64,000 bases of DNA, taken from positions 6,455,974-6,519,973 of the forward strand of contig NW_004624781.1 in assembly GCF_000247695.1 (NCBI RefSeq). Reading direction: 5' to 3'. Origin of the DNA: Heterocephalus glaber (lineage: Eukaryota > Chordata > Mammalia > Rodentia > Bathyergidae). The notes below the pieces were generated by a model. That model was given only the letters and a program-made list of their open reading frames with translations, was not told where the DNA came from and did not search any database. Each line of letters begins with the position of its first letter. Position 1 is the first letter of the stretch. This document shows positions 22,150 through 33,783 of the stretch, in pieces. The position numbers were made by a program, and so were the translations under genes.

Positions 22150-24520
22150 CCTAGGAAGTTTCTGAGCCAAACAAAGCCCACCTAAACTATCTGGCGTTAG
22201 GACCCTCAGGGCAGAAAGTTTATGATGCTTGGAGCAAAAAGCTCCCTGCCGGTGACTCCAGGGCGCTGCTTCTGTGGCCCTGGTTGTACGGGAAAGGGCT
22301 GGGGAAGGGAGGTGCCTGAAGAGGCTGCTTTGGTGGGCTTTGTCCTGCCTTAAGCCGGGGATGGCAGGGAGGGAAGGCGACCAGCACCCTGGCACCGCAT
22401 CTGCCCAGCACCTCTGTGCCCTTAACCTCACCCCTGCCAACATCTGGGACAGGACAGATGCAGAGAAGTCGGTGCCTGGGCTGCTAGAGGGGGTGGCTTG
22501 GGTGCACAGGGTGAGGTGGGCCGCTGTGACTGGGGTTGGCCCCTGGCTGGAGCATGGGGTACCCAGCCCCGATGAGGCAGGCTCCACCTTTCTCCCTGCC
22601 CCAGCCCCACCTGCCCGACCCTTTTCCTCCATGGCTCGGGGAGGTCCCTGACTCCCTTTTTTCCTAATTTCTTTTTCCACTCACTCTGGGCCATGGCAAA
22701 GGAGCCTGAGAAAGGGCACCGGCCAGAATATGGGCAGATGTGTGGAGACCTGAAGGTTTCCACGTAAACAATTTCACATAAATGGGATCAGGTTATACTT
22801 GAGTTTTAGTTCAACCTTTTTAAAGGTTTTCCCCTAGCTTGCTGCCTTCCTTCCTTTCCCTTCCATCTGGTCTCACACCCACTCGGGAATCCCTGCCAAC
22901 CTCTTTCCATGCCATAAAACCACAGCCTTGTGTGGACTCTGTCTCTCTCTCTCACACACACGTATACATTTAGAGGCAACTGTTGCTTCATGAAAACAGG
23001 ATCCAAGAAGGATTGGCTGGCTGCCTTATAGAACAAGGCATGGTGTTTGCATAGCACCCACTCACATCCTCCTATATGGTTTAGATTGTCCCTAAGTTAA
23101 CTGTACTACCTAGTTCAATATACGCGCTGCATAAATAGTTGTTAGACTGTGTCGTTCAGGGGATTATGCCAAGAAAAACATCTGGACTTGGTCAATACAG
23201 ATGCAAACCCCACCCTAACTTCCCACCCACCAATACCCCGTGGTTGTCCATCATTTAAAAGCTATTCCCCTGTTAATGGGTATTCACCCCCCCCCCCCCA
23301 TAACATTTTCTTTTTAAGCAGAGAATGATGGTTTGGAAAGTACAACTAAGGTCAAATAGGTCCCTTCCTGAATACCTTTTGACAGCTGCTCTTCTATCTC
23401 AGGACACAGGCCCTGTTCAGAAGGCATCTTGTGTCCTGGGGCTGACCCCTCTCCAGCTCAAACTCTGAGCCAGCCAGAACGGGCCACTCTGGCCTCTTCA
23501 GATGCACCTGCTGCCCGCCAGGCCCTGGTGCCCACCACACAGTGCTCCTGTGCTGCCTGGCTGACTCCTCTGCCACAGACAGTGCCCAGCTCCCTGGGCA
23601 GAGCATAAGGAGCCTGGTCTTCTCACAGATGCTGTGACTTCCTCACCATGCCTCACCCTCTCTCTGCCGCTGGCATGGACCTTGACATGTTATGTACCCA
23701 GGGCCTGGCCTGATGTCCAGCGCTGAGCAGCTTCTTCTGTGAGGAGGGATGATGGGATGAAGGACATGGAAGGACCCTGGGCTGGGCCTCCTCAGAGGTG
23801 CTCATTGGAGAGGGCCAGTGAGTCAGAGTTTAGGAATCCAGACACAGTGGAAGCCAGACTGATAAGGACCGGCCCCCATAGGAAGCTGGGGTTTGGTGAA
23901 GACAGGCGGAGGCGGGAGGGCTTTGGAACAGATGATATGGCTAAGGTTCACCTTTGGGTGTCAGCGGCAGCTTGGAGAGCTCAGGGGACGACCCAGGGAC
24001 ATCAGCTACCTCAGAGGCCATGAAGGGTGTCCATAGGATGCCTGCCCCAGGAAGAATGGCGGCAAGGGTGGGGCTGAGTGTTTGGAAGGAGCAGGGATGA
24101 AGGTGGGGATGGCAGGAAGGGTTAGAGAAAGCAGAAGGAGTGGGTGAGAGGGGAGGGGACAGGATACTTCCTGAGAAGGTGAATAGCGCAGGGCCAGGGC
24201 CAGGACCTACGCTTGTTCCGGGGGCTGCAGAGCTGAGCACAGAGGTGGGAGGACAGCATCTGGGCTTGTGATTGGTGAGCTCCCCTCACTGATGGGGCCG
24301 GGACCACCCTGCAAGCCTCGAGCTCGAGGGGCTGAGGTGCATGTGACAGATCGCACACCAGTCCAGGCCTCATTGGGAATGAAAAACAGACTGCTCTGGA
24401 CTGTGAGGACCTCCCATTCAAGCAGAGACTTTGACTTGTCTTTCGATATGTGCAGGAACTATAAGTTGTCATTTGCTGTCTCTTGTCTGGGAGAAGCTGG
24501 GATTCTTTTTTCATTTTGTT
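22150..24520. other. Unassigned DNA
   Basis: About 22,760-22,830 (AATTTCACATAAATGGGATC) resembles a common old L1/LTR motif. A CT/CA microsatellite-like patch is at 22,938-22,965 and a 13-C run at 23,287-23,299. No exon recognised. Confidence 0.4.
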
Positions 24521-24664
24521 TTGGTTTGTTTTAAGACAAGGTTTTGATATGTAGCTCAGGCTGACCGTGAACTCTGTAGCCAGGCTGGCCTCCAAATCAC
24601 TGCAATCCTCCTGCTTCAGCTTCCCAAGTGCTGGGATTATAGGTGTGCACCACCGTACCTGGTG
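24521..24664 (-). repeat. B1-type SINE with internal duplication, antisense
   Basis: The + strand reads TTTTAAGACAAGGTTTTGAT, then two successive GTAGC...AGGCTG blocks (24,551 and 24,577) and GTGCTGGGATTATAGGTGTG. The doubled block reflects the internal duplication of many rodent B1s. Confidence 0.92.
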
Positions 24665-24789
24665 AAATATGGATTCTTTCCCTAGGAATTCTTGAGAGAG
24701 ACTGTCCCTGGATCCCCCAGGAGGACAGGCAAGCCAGGGCATCTAGAGCAGCCATCCTGGTGGAGGTGACTCAGAATCATTCCCCAAAC

Positions 24790-24922
24790 ATACAGCACCT
24801 TGTGTACATTTCAAAGCATTTCACTTGTGTCATTTTTTTATAATCTTTACAACCGCACTTGAGATAGATCAAAGCAGGAATTATCATCTCTGCTTTGTAG
24901 AATAGTCAGTTAAGAACGAGAG
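24790..24922 (-). repeat. MIR, left half (split by L1 insertion)
   Basis: TTTATAATCTTTACAACCGC, then GGAATTATCATCTCTGCTTT and TAGAATAGTCAG follow a reverse-complement MIR (TTTAATCCTCACAAC, TATTATCCCCATTTTACAGA). The match resumes at 26,251 after the L1, so the L1 sits inside this MIR. Confidence 0.6.
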
Positions 24923-26250
24923 AACCAACTCTTGGCTTCATTGATTTTTTGTATCGTCCTCTTAGTCTCCATGGCATTGATTTCTCCTCTGATCTTTATA
25001 AGTTCTTCTTTTCCATGGGCTTTGAGTTTGTCCTGCTCTTCTTTTTCTAGAAGCTTGAGGTGCAGCATCAGGTTGTTTAATTGGGCACGTTCTGTTTTCC
25101 TAATATGCGTATTCACTGCTATGAATTTCCCTCGTAAGACTGCTTTCATTGTGTCCCATAGATTCCAATATGTTGTATTGTCATTGTTATTTAATTGAAG
25201 GAACTGTCTGATTTCTTCTTTAATTTCCTCTGTGACCCATTGGTTATTCAGAAGTGTGTTGTTCAATTTCCATGTGTTTATGAAATTTTTGTGGTTACTT
25301 TTGCTATGGATCTCCAATTTCATCACACTGTGGTCTGATAATATACAGGGGATAACTTCAGTTCCTTTGCACTTACCTAAATATGTTCTGTGAGTGAGTA
25401 TGTGGTCTCTTTTGGAGAATGACCCATGTGCAGCTGAAAAGAATGTGTATTCTGATTTTGTGGAGTAGAGCACTCTGTAAACATCTGTTAAATTCATTTC
25501 TTCAAGAGTTTGATTGAGTTCTAGTATTTCGTTGCTTGTTTTTTGTCTAGTTGATCTATGTATTTGTGACAATGGGGTATTGAGGTCCCCCACTACTGTT
25601 GTATTAGTGCTTATATGACTTTTCATGTCCGTTAGTATTTGTTTTATATAGTTGGTTGCACTAGTGTTTGGTGCATAGATATTTATGATTGTCATCTCTT
25701 CCTGTTGGATTGTTCCCTTTACAAGGATGTAGTGTCCTTCTTCATCTCTCTTAATCAGTGTTGGTTTGAAATCCACTTGGTCTGGAAAGAGGATAGCTAC
25801 TCCTGCTTTTTTTGGGGTTCCTGTCGCGTGGAGTATTGTTTTCCACCCAAATGAATACACATTGAGGCGATACTTTTAAGTGAAATAAATAGGACACACA
25901 TGTGTAAATACCGAATAGTTTCTCTAGAGTGAGAAACTCAAAGTGTAAATAAGGACTAAAAGGTATAATAGATAATGTGAAATAGGAAGAAAAGGGGCAA
26001 AGGGGAAGGGGAAGGGGAAGGCTAGGGGAAAGGAAAGAAGGTAATGGAATTAATATGAGGAAATGAAAAAATGGCAACAAAGTCTTTGTAAATAGGGAGG
26101 GATGGAGAGGTTAAAGGGAGGGCAGGGGAAGGGGGAAAAAGAAGAACCAAGAGATTATGTAAAGGTGCAAATTTCCAATGATGAATGTCATTAGATTGTA
26201 TACCTAAAATGTACCAATAAAAGGATATAAAGTTAAAAAAAAAAGAAAAG
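24923..26250 (+). mobile_element. L1 retrotransposon with 5' inversion, inserted in a MIR
   Basis: The left segment (24,923 to about 25,860) is L1 ORF2 in antisense: minus-strand translation gives about 310 residues without a stop. It carries endonuclease-domain motifs such as [38 protein letters not shown] and SDHS, and ends near KINEAKSWF. The N-terminal part of the endonuclease and all of the reverse transcriptase are absent. The right segment (about 25,865-26,250) is L1 3' UTR in sense, with a G-rich tract, AATAAA at 26,216 and a poly-A tail from 26,235. Flanks AAGAACGAGAG (24,912-24,922) and AAGAAGCAGAG (26,251-26,261) are a probable target duplication (9 of 11). This is the structure expected from twin priming. 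It cannot mobilise itself. The sense/antisense junction is placed to within about 20 bp. Confidence 0.88.
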
Positions 26251-26335
26251 AAGAAGCAGAGGACTCATTCCAATTTCCCAAAATTGCTCAACGAGTTAAA
26301 AACAAAAAGATGTGAGGCAACAGCCTGGGTTTTTA
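26251..26335 (-). repeat. MIR, right half (split by L1 insertion)
   Basis: AGCAGAGGACTCATTCCAAT, TTCCCAAAATTGCTC and ACAGCCTGGGTTTT parallel the end of a reverse-complement MIR (AGAGAGGTTAAGTAACTTGC, CCAAGGTCACACAGC, CCAGGATTT). Confidence 0.5.
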
Positions 26336-27940
26336 TCAGCGGCTACGAAGAAGGTGTGGGAGCTGGAGCCAGCAGCACGGACCGCAGCTGCTGTTCACTG
26401 TGTACCCAGTGAGTGATGGGCTGTGTTCGGTGCATTAGAACGTGTAATTAGCTCATTCGATTTTTACAGTGGACACAACTGCCATCCCCTTCGCAGGTGA
26501 GGAAAGTTGCTGGTTTGAATGGGAGTCCCCCAGGCCTGGTAATCAGCAGAGCTGTCTCAGTTCAGCTATGCCTGCATGGGGCCTTCCTGGACCCAGCCAG
26601 GTCGCCGTGCTCTTCCCAATCTGATCCGCACACACTGAGCCTGCTGGGTCACCTTAGGGGACTTGTCCCCGAGCCACACACCTAGCACAGCCTGCTAGCT
26701 CCCGAGCCTTGAGAGTCCGAAGCCTCCCACAGCCACCGTGCTGCCTCTGGGCCCCCAGGTGTGGGCAGGATGTGCGGAGGGGGACAGGATGGGGACAGCA
26801 CCCATACGCTGAACCTAGTCTGCCCTTCAGCCTCTCTACATAGTAGGGGCTCCAGAGACAAATACGGCCAGTTCAACACCTGGCAACTGCTAATTAGTAA
26901 CTTTGAAGCTTCGGGCAGCTCTTCGTTAGGTCACGTCATGGGGAAGATTTATGGCCACTTTAAAAGTGGCTTTGAAACGAGACAAAACTCAATATTGAAT
27001 TTTTTTTTGCCTCTTTTTTCCTTTGGGATTTCAGGGCCTATGAGAGTAGCTTCCTCTCATTAGCATATTCCTAATGAGCTGTTATTAGGGTGAAATTCAT
27101 CCCAGTGCTCACTTTTCACGAGAGGAGGAAGTGGAGGTGAGAGGGTTGAGGGACCCCGGGCTCTCAGGCCCAGGCCTGCCCTTGGCTGTGGCCTCTGCTC
27201 AGTGAGCCTTGCCCCGGGACCACAGGGCTGCCCCTAAAGGGATCCTGGGGGTTGTTCCACGGGGCTCTTGGGGCCGGAGGGCCTGGGTTTGAATTCTGGC
27301 TTGGTGCCTGCCCTGGCGTGGACAGCCGATGCTCTGGGAGCCGCAGTCCTCCTCCATGCACAGCAAGTCTCATAAAACCCACAAGTGACAATCTCTATGG
27401 GAGGGACGTGTCCCCTTTCCTTGCTGCAGAACCCCGGTGCCTGGCACTTGGGAGGGACTGGGAGTGTTGATAGAAGGGCTGGTCCTGCCTGGGGTGCTGC
27501 TGAGGTGTGCTCATGTGCCACCCCTGGTGGGCTTAGGAGGTGTGGGTCAGTGTGCCCAGGGTGGGCAGGGGGCTGCACACCTCTCTGCCCAGGTCTGTTG
27601 CTGCACAGATGTACTGAGAGGAGGCTCCGGGGACATTCCCACTGGAGCGACGTCGCTTCCCTTTTCGCCTGGGCCTGGCAGGCTTATATAGGAGCAGCGT
27701 TTTCACTGTTGGCTCGAGCAGACCCTTGTGTCATGCAGTGACACTTTGATGGGGCGGGCAGCCCCGTGATTCCACAGCAAAGCCAAGGTCTTGGCAGAAA
27801 GGGGGTCCCAGGCTGGGACCTGTGCTCCAGGGTGAGAAGGGAGAAAGACTCAGCGGGCGAAGTCATCCCCTCCGTGAGCCTTCATCTCGATGCTCCTCTG
27901 GGCAGTTTTCAGCCTGACTGCTCCTGAGAATCCCCCAGAG
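26336..27940. other. Unassigned DNA with an AT-rich island
   Basis: Apart from the MIR-like piece at 26,385, no repeat or exon is recognised. Positions 26,870-27,100 form a TAAT-rich island that may be conserved noncoding sequence. The remainder is GC-rich. Confidence 0.45.
26385..26515 (-). repeat. MIR-like SINE, antisense
   Basis: TTCACTGTGTACCCAGTGAG, TAATTAGCTCATTCGATTTT and CCATCCCCTTCGCAGGTGAG follow the inverted MIR order up to the GATGAGGAAAC-like block. Confidence 0.6.
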
Positions 27941-28123
27941 AAGGTGGGCATGGTAGCACACACCTCTGACCCCAGTACTCTGGGAGGTTGAGGTAGGAGG
28001 ACCAAAAGTTCAAGCCCAGCCTGGGCAACTTAGCAAAACTCTATCTCAAAACAAAAAACAAACACGCAAAAGGGCCAGGGATGTAGCTCAGTGCAAAGGT
28101 CCTGGGTTCAGTCCTCAAAACCA
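27941..28123 (+). repeat. B1-dID-like composite SINE
   Basis: Reads AAGGTGGGCATGGTAGCACA, GGGAGGTTGAGGTAGGAGGA, CAGCCTGGGCAACTTAGCAA, an A-rich linker, then GGCCAGGGATGTAGCTCAGT and GGTCCTGGGTTCAGTCC. Confidence 0.93.
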
Positions 28124-28724
28124 CAGATTGATGGAAGATCCTTGATTTCTGCCTTCCCAGCTCCCGAGGGCCAGAGAAGGAGTCAGAAGAAAGGATAAGG
28201 CGCCTCTTGCCACCTCTGTCACTGTGCCTCCCGGCCCCCACTCCGCTCCGCAAAGTCCTTGCCTTCTTGAGCCCCACTGCTGGGTCCTCAGGTGTATCAG
28301 GGTCTCCTGGATTCAAAGGCAACGGTAGATGGGACTGAGTTTGTGAAGAGGTGCCAGGAGGGCAGGGTGGACTCTGCGGAAGCCGGCAAAGGGCAGAGAG
28401 CTGGGGACCCTCAACAAAAAAGTGCACTTCCCAGAGCTTGCTTTCGACAACTGCTCTGCTTGAGGAGCTGGTCGCCCAGTCTGTGAACATCACCTCTCAG
28501 CACTAAACACCTGCAGGAAAGGCTGAAGGAAGCAGTGATGGTGGGGATGGGGGGAGCCTAGCCACCCAGGACAGCCGCTCGGGCAGGCGTGGGGCTCTAG
28601 GAGGAATCCCTTCCCTGCCCGGGTGCTCTTGTTGCTGTGAGCCCCTGAGAACTTTAATGCTGCAAGGAGCCTTCACTAAGTTCCACATCCGTCTCTCAAA
28701 TGGCAAGACTATCCGTCAGCCTTT

Positions 28725-28830
28725 TATAACTGGTAAACTGAGGCCCGGAGATGACGTTAGGAGTCTTCCCCGGGTCCCAGGGCTTCTGGATTGCTGCTGC
28801 AGAACTCAAAGCCAGGCCTTCAAGCCCACA
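28725..28830 (-). repeat. MIR-like SINE fragment, antisense
   Basis: TAACTGGTAAACTGAGGCCC, then GGTCCCAGGGCTTCTGG and AAAGCCAGGC follow the inverted MIR order (GATGAGGAAACTGAGGC, CAAGGTCACACAGC, GAGCCAGG). Confidence 0.6.
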
Positions 28831-31800
28831 CCCTCTCCTCAGCCAAGGGCTGGCACTTGAGAAGTGTTCCCAGCTGCTGTTACGGGGAAGCAGCTCAGAG
28901 ACATGCGGGGACTCCTTCCAGGTGCCCAGCCTCTTGTCGGAAGACCAGAAGGAGAGACCTGGTTCTGGCTTCTCTGCCACAGGCCCGCATCTCCCACCCT
29001 TGGCATCGGGTGCTCAGCTCAGACCACCCTTGCAGGTCACGGACAAGTGGCTGCAAACAGGCTGGTCAGCACATCCTGCCCTCTGGCAGCCCCACCCCAC
29101 CCGCAGCAGCTGTGCCAGGCTGGCAGTCGCATCCGCTCGCTCCTCTTCCCCCATCTTCCCGCCACAACACATGCACACACAGCCCTACCAGTTGGCTTTA
29201 GTGATTGCTCCATAGTGGGTGAAATTGGCTTGAAATAAATGTCTCCTTTGCCTTCCCTCTGGTGATTTTATCCTCAGCTCCACTCTGCGGAATGGTCCAG
29301 AGGCTGGCAGGCGCCTGTGCTGTCTAGAGCTGTCCCTTTTGATGCAGGGATGGTGCCCCCCTGCTGGGCCAGATGTTTTCCTGAGAGCCATGCAGAGGTG
29401 GGTGCGGAAGCCCACAGCTTGCTGTCCCTTCCCAGTTGCCCCGGATGCATGTCAAATCTCGGGGTTCTGAGAGCAGAGCTTAATGTTCAGAAGAGCAAGG
29501 AGACCTTACTTTTTAGAAATATTAGTGTATTTTCTAGCTGGGACCCTGAATGGGGGTGCTCACTTTTGGGGTACAAGCCCTGCTCTGCCTTGCTGGAAAC
29601 TGGCCCCTCCTATAGCAAACCCCACACCCTCTGATGGGAGGGAGGTGCTGGGGACCATGTTCCTCATGGAGCCCAGGCTTCCCTTTCCCATTTGGGTCTC
29701 CTGTGACCCAGCTCCTCACTCTGGCCCTCAGGTAGGGGTGAGGAGCAGGTTCCCCTGAGAGATCTGCCCCGACTCTCTGGCCCTAAGTCCTGAGCCAGGG
29801 CAGGTGTGTGGGACGAAGGTCCTTAGACCAAGGGCCAACATGAGGGAACTACACAGAGGATACTGTGAAGCAAGGGCATGGTCCAGGAGGTCCTGGGTCC
29901 TAATCTACAACGCTACCATGCTCAGATTTGCCCTTCCGCCCGGTCTGTGTAGTGGGGCCCTGCAGTGTCCCCACATCTCCTGACACTAGAGCCCAAGGGT
30001 CCTTGCGGACCACCTCCTGCTTTCTCAGCCAGGTTCAGGACAGAACCCAGCCCCGGTGCTTGGAGTGGTTTTTCTCCTGTGCATCCGGGACTATGCCAAT
30101 GATGCACTATCCTTGGGAGAAGGCAGACTCAGTCACGCTGTCGCTTTCTGGGGGCTGTGGTGCAGATGAGGAACAAACAGGCTGGCAGAGGCTTCCTCTC
30201 TGCTCACAGAGCACAGTGGTGCAGCAAGGAGGCCACACACCTGGTCCAAGCTCATCTTCTGGATTCCAAGCCAGTCCTGGGAGCAGAGTGCCCCCTCTCT
30301 GCTCCAGTCTCATGTGCCCATGTGGAGAAGCTCTGGTCCAGAGTTGAGCCATTCCTACCCTGACACAGGCATGCGCACACAAGCTCTTGGGCTGTTGGCG
30401 GAGTGTGCTGGTGGGTGCTGTCAGGGCGCCGAGCCCACGTTAGTAGGCAGTGCCCACCTCACCTTCCGCCCTGGTCCCTGGCCAGCTGTGCGCACCCTGC
30501 CCAAATGCCTGCTGTTGCCGCCAGCCTCGCTCTCCACTCCTCCTTCCCTTGGCTTTTCCTCCCCCACCCTTTGGCACCGCTGAACCATTCGGGTTGCACA
30601 GACCACGCGGGCTTGGCAAGCTTCCGGGCTGCCCCCACTCTGCCTGCCCCATCGAGTCCCTGTGTGTGTTAGGGCAAATTTAGAAAGTTGTGGGCACAGT
30701 GCAGAATAAGAACGTTGGGGAGCACGGTTCAGGCTTGGCAAAAACTTGCCCTTTTCCACCTGTTGGTGACTCAGCACATTAAAGTTAGCACCTCCTGGCC
30801 CAGGGGGACCTGTTGGCCTCCTTTTTGCCTGGAGCACAGGGGCGAGTCAAACTGCCTGGGCTCCTGTGGAGTTGGCAGCTGAGTAGAAAAGGCCTTTCTG
30901 TGTGCCAGCGCCCCGTTACCCAGGCCCCCTTTGCCATTGCACCTTTTTCTTTCCTGCCCGACCCGAGTAAGTGGGTTATGATGAACAGGATCAAATCTCC
31001 CTGGATTTGTTGGGATTTTGCATGATTTCAGGATCATCATTCCTAAAGGCTTTATCCTGTTTGTGTGTGTGTGTGTTGGGGGGAGGAAAGCGAGGGAAAT
31101 TAAGCTGAATAAATTAGCAGAACAGAAGCTAGTCCTGGAAGCAGCTTTTCAGGAGAACAAAAACAAAACAAAGCAGGCAACTCTTGTGGCTTTGGGGTAG
31201 CAATGCAGCCTAGAGACCCAAGCCTGGCAGCCCCTGTGGACTCAGGCAGCTGCCTGGCCACCTTCCAGTTAATTGAAGGTTCCTATTAATCGAGGTGGGA
31301 CTAAATTGTCTCTTGACCTCTGCTCAGGATGGCCTGGTGACATGGCTCAGATCCCCTTAATGTCCTCCTTGTCACCCGCCGTGCCTCTCTCGGGCCTAAA
31401 TGGCTGTGTTGGTGTAGTTCCATGGAGCCTGAGAAGGAACTACCCTGACATGCTAAGGTTTTTAATTTAGCACACACCACGCGTATATGCCCCTAGACAA
31501 AACAGAATTGATTTATAATTCTCTTAATGGAAGCACAGGCTTTAGTTGCTCCAGAAATAGATCATTACCTCTGCCAACTTTTGTAATTTTTCCCCTCCTT
31601 TTTTTTTTTTTAACCCCACCGTGGTCTGAAAATAGGACGTTTCGTTTCAGCCTTTCTTTATAATCCATTTGATGGTAGGTAATTCTTTTCAGACTTTTAA
31701 TTTATAGCATGTTTGTTCGTTTTTACTTCATTAATTAATGTTCTTCCCAGGCCCCCATGACAGGGGCTTTGTGTAATGCCCTCTTACAGTAAGCAGGTGC

Positions 31801-32384
31801 TTTTATCCTTAATGAAGAATTTCCTGGAAAATACTAAAATAAACAACGAATAATCAGGCCAGGAACACAATAAACCTGAGATGCATGTACCATTCTGCAA
31901 ATTAAACCTGGGGAGAAAGGAGGGACCGATTGCATCTGCCCCAGAACTGTTTCTGTGGGGCCTCCTTTGTCGGGGAGGGTGCTGAAGTTCTGGAAGATGG
32001 GTGGGCTGGGTGCTGGTCCAGGGAACCTTGGTGCAGAGCAGTGGTTTGATGATAACGCTTGCAGCTGGGGAGATGGCTGCTGACACAGCTTCGGCCGGAA
32101 ACGCAGCCAAACTGGCCGCTGGTCCAGACCTGGAATCATCTCTCGCTTAGACTGCAGGTCCACAGGACCTGGCTGGGCCAAATTGCAAACTTAATGAAAT
32201 GCATCTTTAGTCGCTTTTCCTCCCTTCTGGCAGATCCCCCCAGGAGGCAGCCCTCCTCAGCCCCAGTGCCCCAAACAACTCCTTCCCTCGATGGATGCAG
32301 CACCCCGCCCCAGCTCCCCTCCCTGCCCAATCCCTGCCCCAAGGCACCAAGAGAGCAATGCCAACCCACTGATGTTGAGAACTC

Positions 32385-32510
32385 ACCAGGTGCCCGACCT
32401 TCTCATGATCCTGTGAGTCAGGTCTTATTATTGCATTTGAGGAGACTGGGTTTCCCAGAGTTAGGTGAGCTTCCCAAGTCACATATTGGGATCAGGCCCC
32501 AGGAACCCAA
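32385..32510 (-). repeat. MIR-like SINE, antisense
   Basis: CACCAGGTGCCCGACCTTCT, TCTTATTATTGCATTTGAGG, GTTAGGTGAGCTTCCCAAGT and CACATATTGGGATCAGGCCC match the inverted MIR order well. Confidence 0.7.
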
Positions 32511-33297
32511 CGAGACGCTGGGGGCCTGGTGCTGGGGTTGCCTGGGTGTGAGACCAGGGGTCAGAGTGAGTCCTGCAGGCAGGTAAGGTGCTGGCAGGGC
32601 CGTCATGACCTGGTCACCAGCCAGAATTCATCAGTGGCACGGACAGAGAGCCACAGTAAATTTCTTTTAAAATCTGAATACCAGATTCATGTATTCTGCT
32701 GAATAGGGCTGACAGAACTGTACATTATCCATCCATTTTTTGGTGTCACAAGATCATTCTGGGTCTTTGAAGTGGCATAATGTTCTTCATCACAGCATAG
32801 ATATGATCACAGAGTGGATGCCTGCCATCCGGTGGCAGTGCCAGGCTCCCCCTGGCTGGGTGGCTTCAAAGGCTGCCTGGGAAGCTTCACCAAGTGGCCC
32901 GTGTCCCTGGCTGCAGCAGGCTCCAGGCTCAGGTCATCTGTAAATCCCTGCTTCTTGGGAAAATGCCACCCGTCATTCTTGGTCATCCTCTCTTCACTCA
33001 CACATGCAAACACCACTTTATAGAAACGGATCATGATGTTCATAGGTTTTATAATCCATGCTTTCCACTGAAACCATACATCTGGGTCATCGTTCCATGG
33101 CAGTGAATTTGTCTTAAAATATCTTTTCTGATTACAGGGATGATAATGATGATTGTAAGAAACACTGATGTCACAAAAACGCTTGACGTAGAAAGCACAA
33201 ATCTTATACTACTGCTCCTCCACCGTGCCACCCCCAGGGATGACCACTGTTAATGTGCTGGTGTATGGGTCTTCGTATTTTCCCATGCTAATCTTTT

Positions 33298-33388
33298 GTT
33301 TTTGTTTTTGCTTTTGGGTATCGGGGATTGAACTCTGGACCTTGTGCTTTCGAGGCAGGCGCCGGAACCACTGAGCTAAATCCTCTGC
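33298..33388 (-). repeat. ID-type SINE, antisense (first of a stacked trio)
   Basis: TTTTGGGTATCGGGGATTGA, GGACCTTGTGCTTTCGAGGC and ACTGAGCTAAATCCTCTGCC form an inverted ID. It is flanked by CCATGCTAATCTTTT (33,283) and CCATGCCAATGTTTT (33,389), a target duplication with two mismatches. Confidence 0.92.
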
Positions 33389-33403
33389 CCCATGCCAATG
33401 TTT

Positions 33404-33625
33404 TTTATTTTATTTTTTTTGATGGTGCTGGAGTTTGAACCCAGGACCTTCACAGCACTACATGCCCAACCTACCTTCCTTCCTTCCCTTCTTCCTTCCT
33501 TCTCTTCCTCCCTCCCTCTTGCTCTCATGCTGCTAAGTTGACCAGGTGCGTCTTGAACTTGGAATCTTCCTGCCTCAGCCTCTCAGAGTGGTGGGATCAC
33601 AGGCATGCACCACCATGCCCAGCTC
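33404..33625 (-). repeat. B1-dID-like SINE, antisense, with internal TTCC expansion
   Basis: From left: ID-like unit (TGGTGCTGGAGTTTGAACCC, AGGACCTTCACAGCACTAC), a pyrimidine simple repeat at 33,472-33,519, then B1 (CTGCTAAGTTGACCAGGTGC, TCTTCCTGCCTCAGCCTCTC, GGCATGCACCACCATGCCCA). The repeat sits where the A-rich linker between the two units should be. Second of the stacked trio. Confidence 0.9.
33472..33519. repeat. (TTCC)n / (CCCT)n simple repeat inside a SINE
   Basis: TTCC units grade into CTCC units. It has grown from the A-rich linker of the surrounding inverted B1-dID SINE. Confidence 0.88.
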
Positions 33626-33640
33626 CACACCAATCTTTTT

Positions 33641-33783
33641 ATTTTTTGGTTTTTCAAGACATGATCTTGCTCTGTAATTCAGGCTGTCCTTGAACTCACT
33701 ATGTAGCCCAGGCTGCCTTGAACTCCCAGCAGTCCTCCTGCCTCAGCCTCCTGAGTGCTGGGATTACAGGTGTGCATCACCAC
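33641..33783 (-). repeat. B1-type SINE, antisense (third of a stacked trio)
   Basis: TTTTTCAAGACATGATCTTG, then two similar blocks (TTCAGGCTGTCCTTGAACTC and GCCCAGGCTGCCTTGAACTC), then GAGTGCTGGGATTACAGGTG. It is flanked by CACACCAATCTTTTT (33,626) and CACACCAGTCTTTTT (33,784), one mismatch in 15. Confidence 0.93.

Larger units (their letters stand above)
28124..33281. other. Unassigned DNA with MIR-like pieces and an AT-rich island
   Basis: MIR-like fragments at 28,725 and 32,385 are listed separately. The AT-rich island 31,450-31,880 is described in the findings. A short GT run is at 31,063-31,075 and a T run near 31,600. About 32,990-33,281 (CACTTTATAGAAACGGATCA, GTTCCATGGCAGTGAATTTG) may be an old L1-type fragment. 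No exon recognised. Confidence 0.45.

Noticed and set aside
24122..24742. Minus-strand open frame of 206 codons
   Set aside because: Its first third is the translation of an antisense B1 SINE (24,521-24,664), so it is not a gene.
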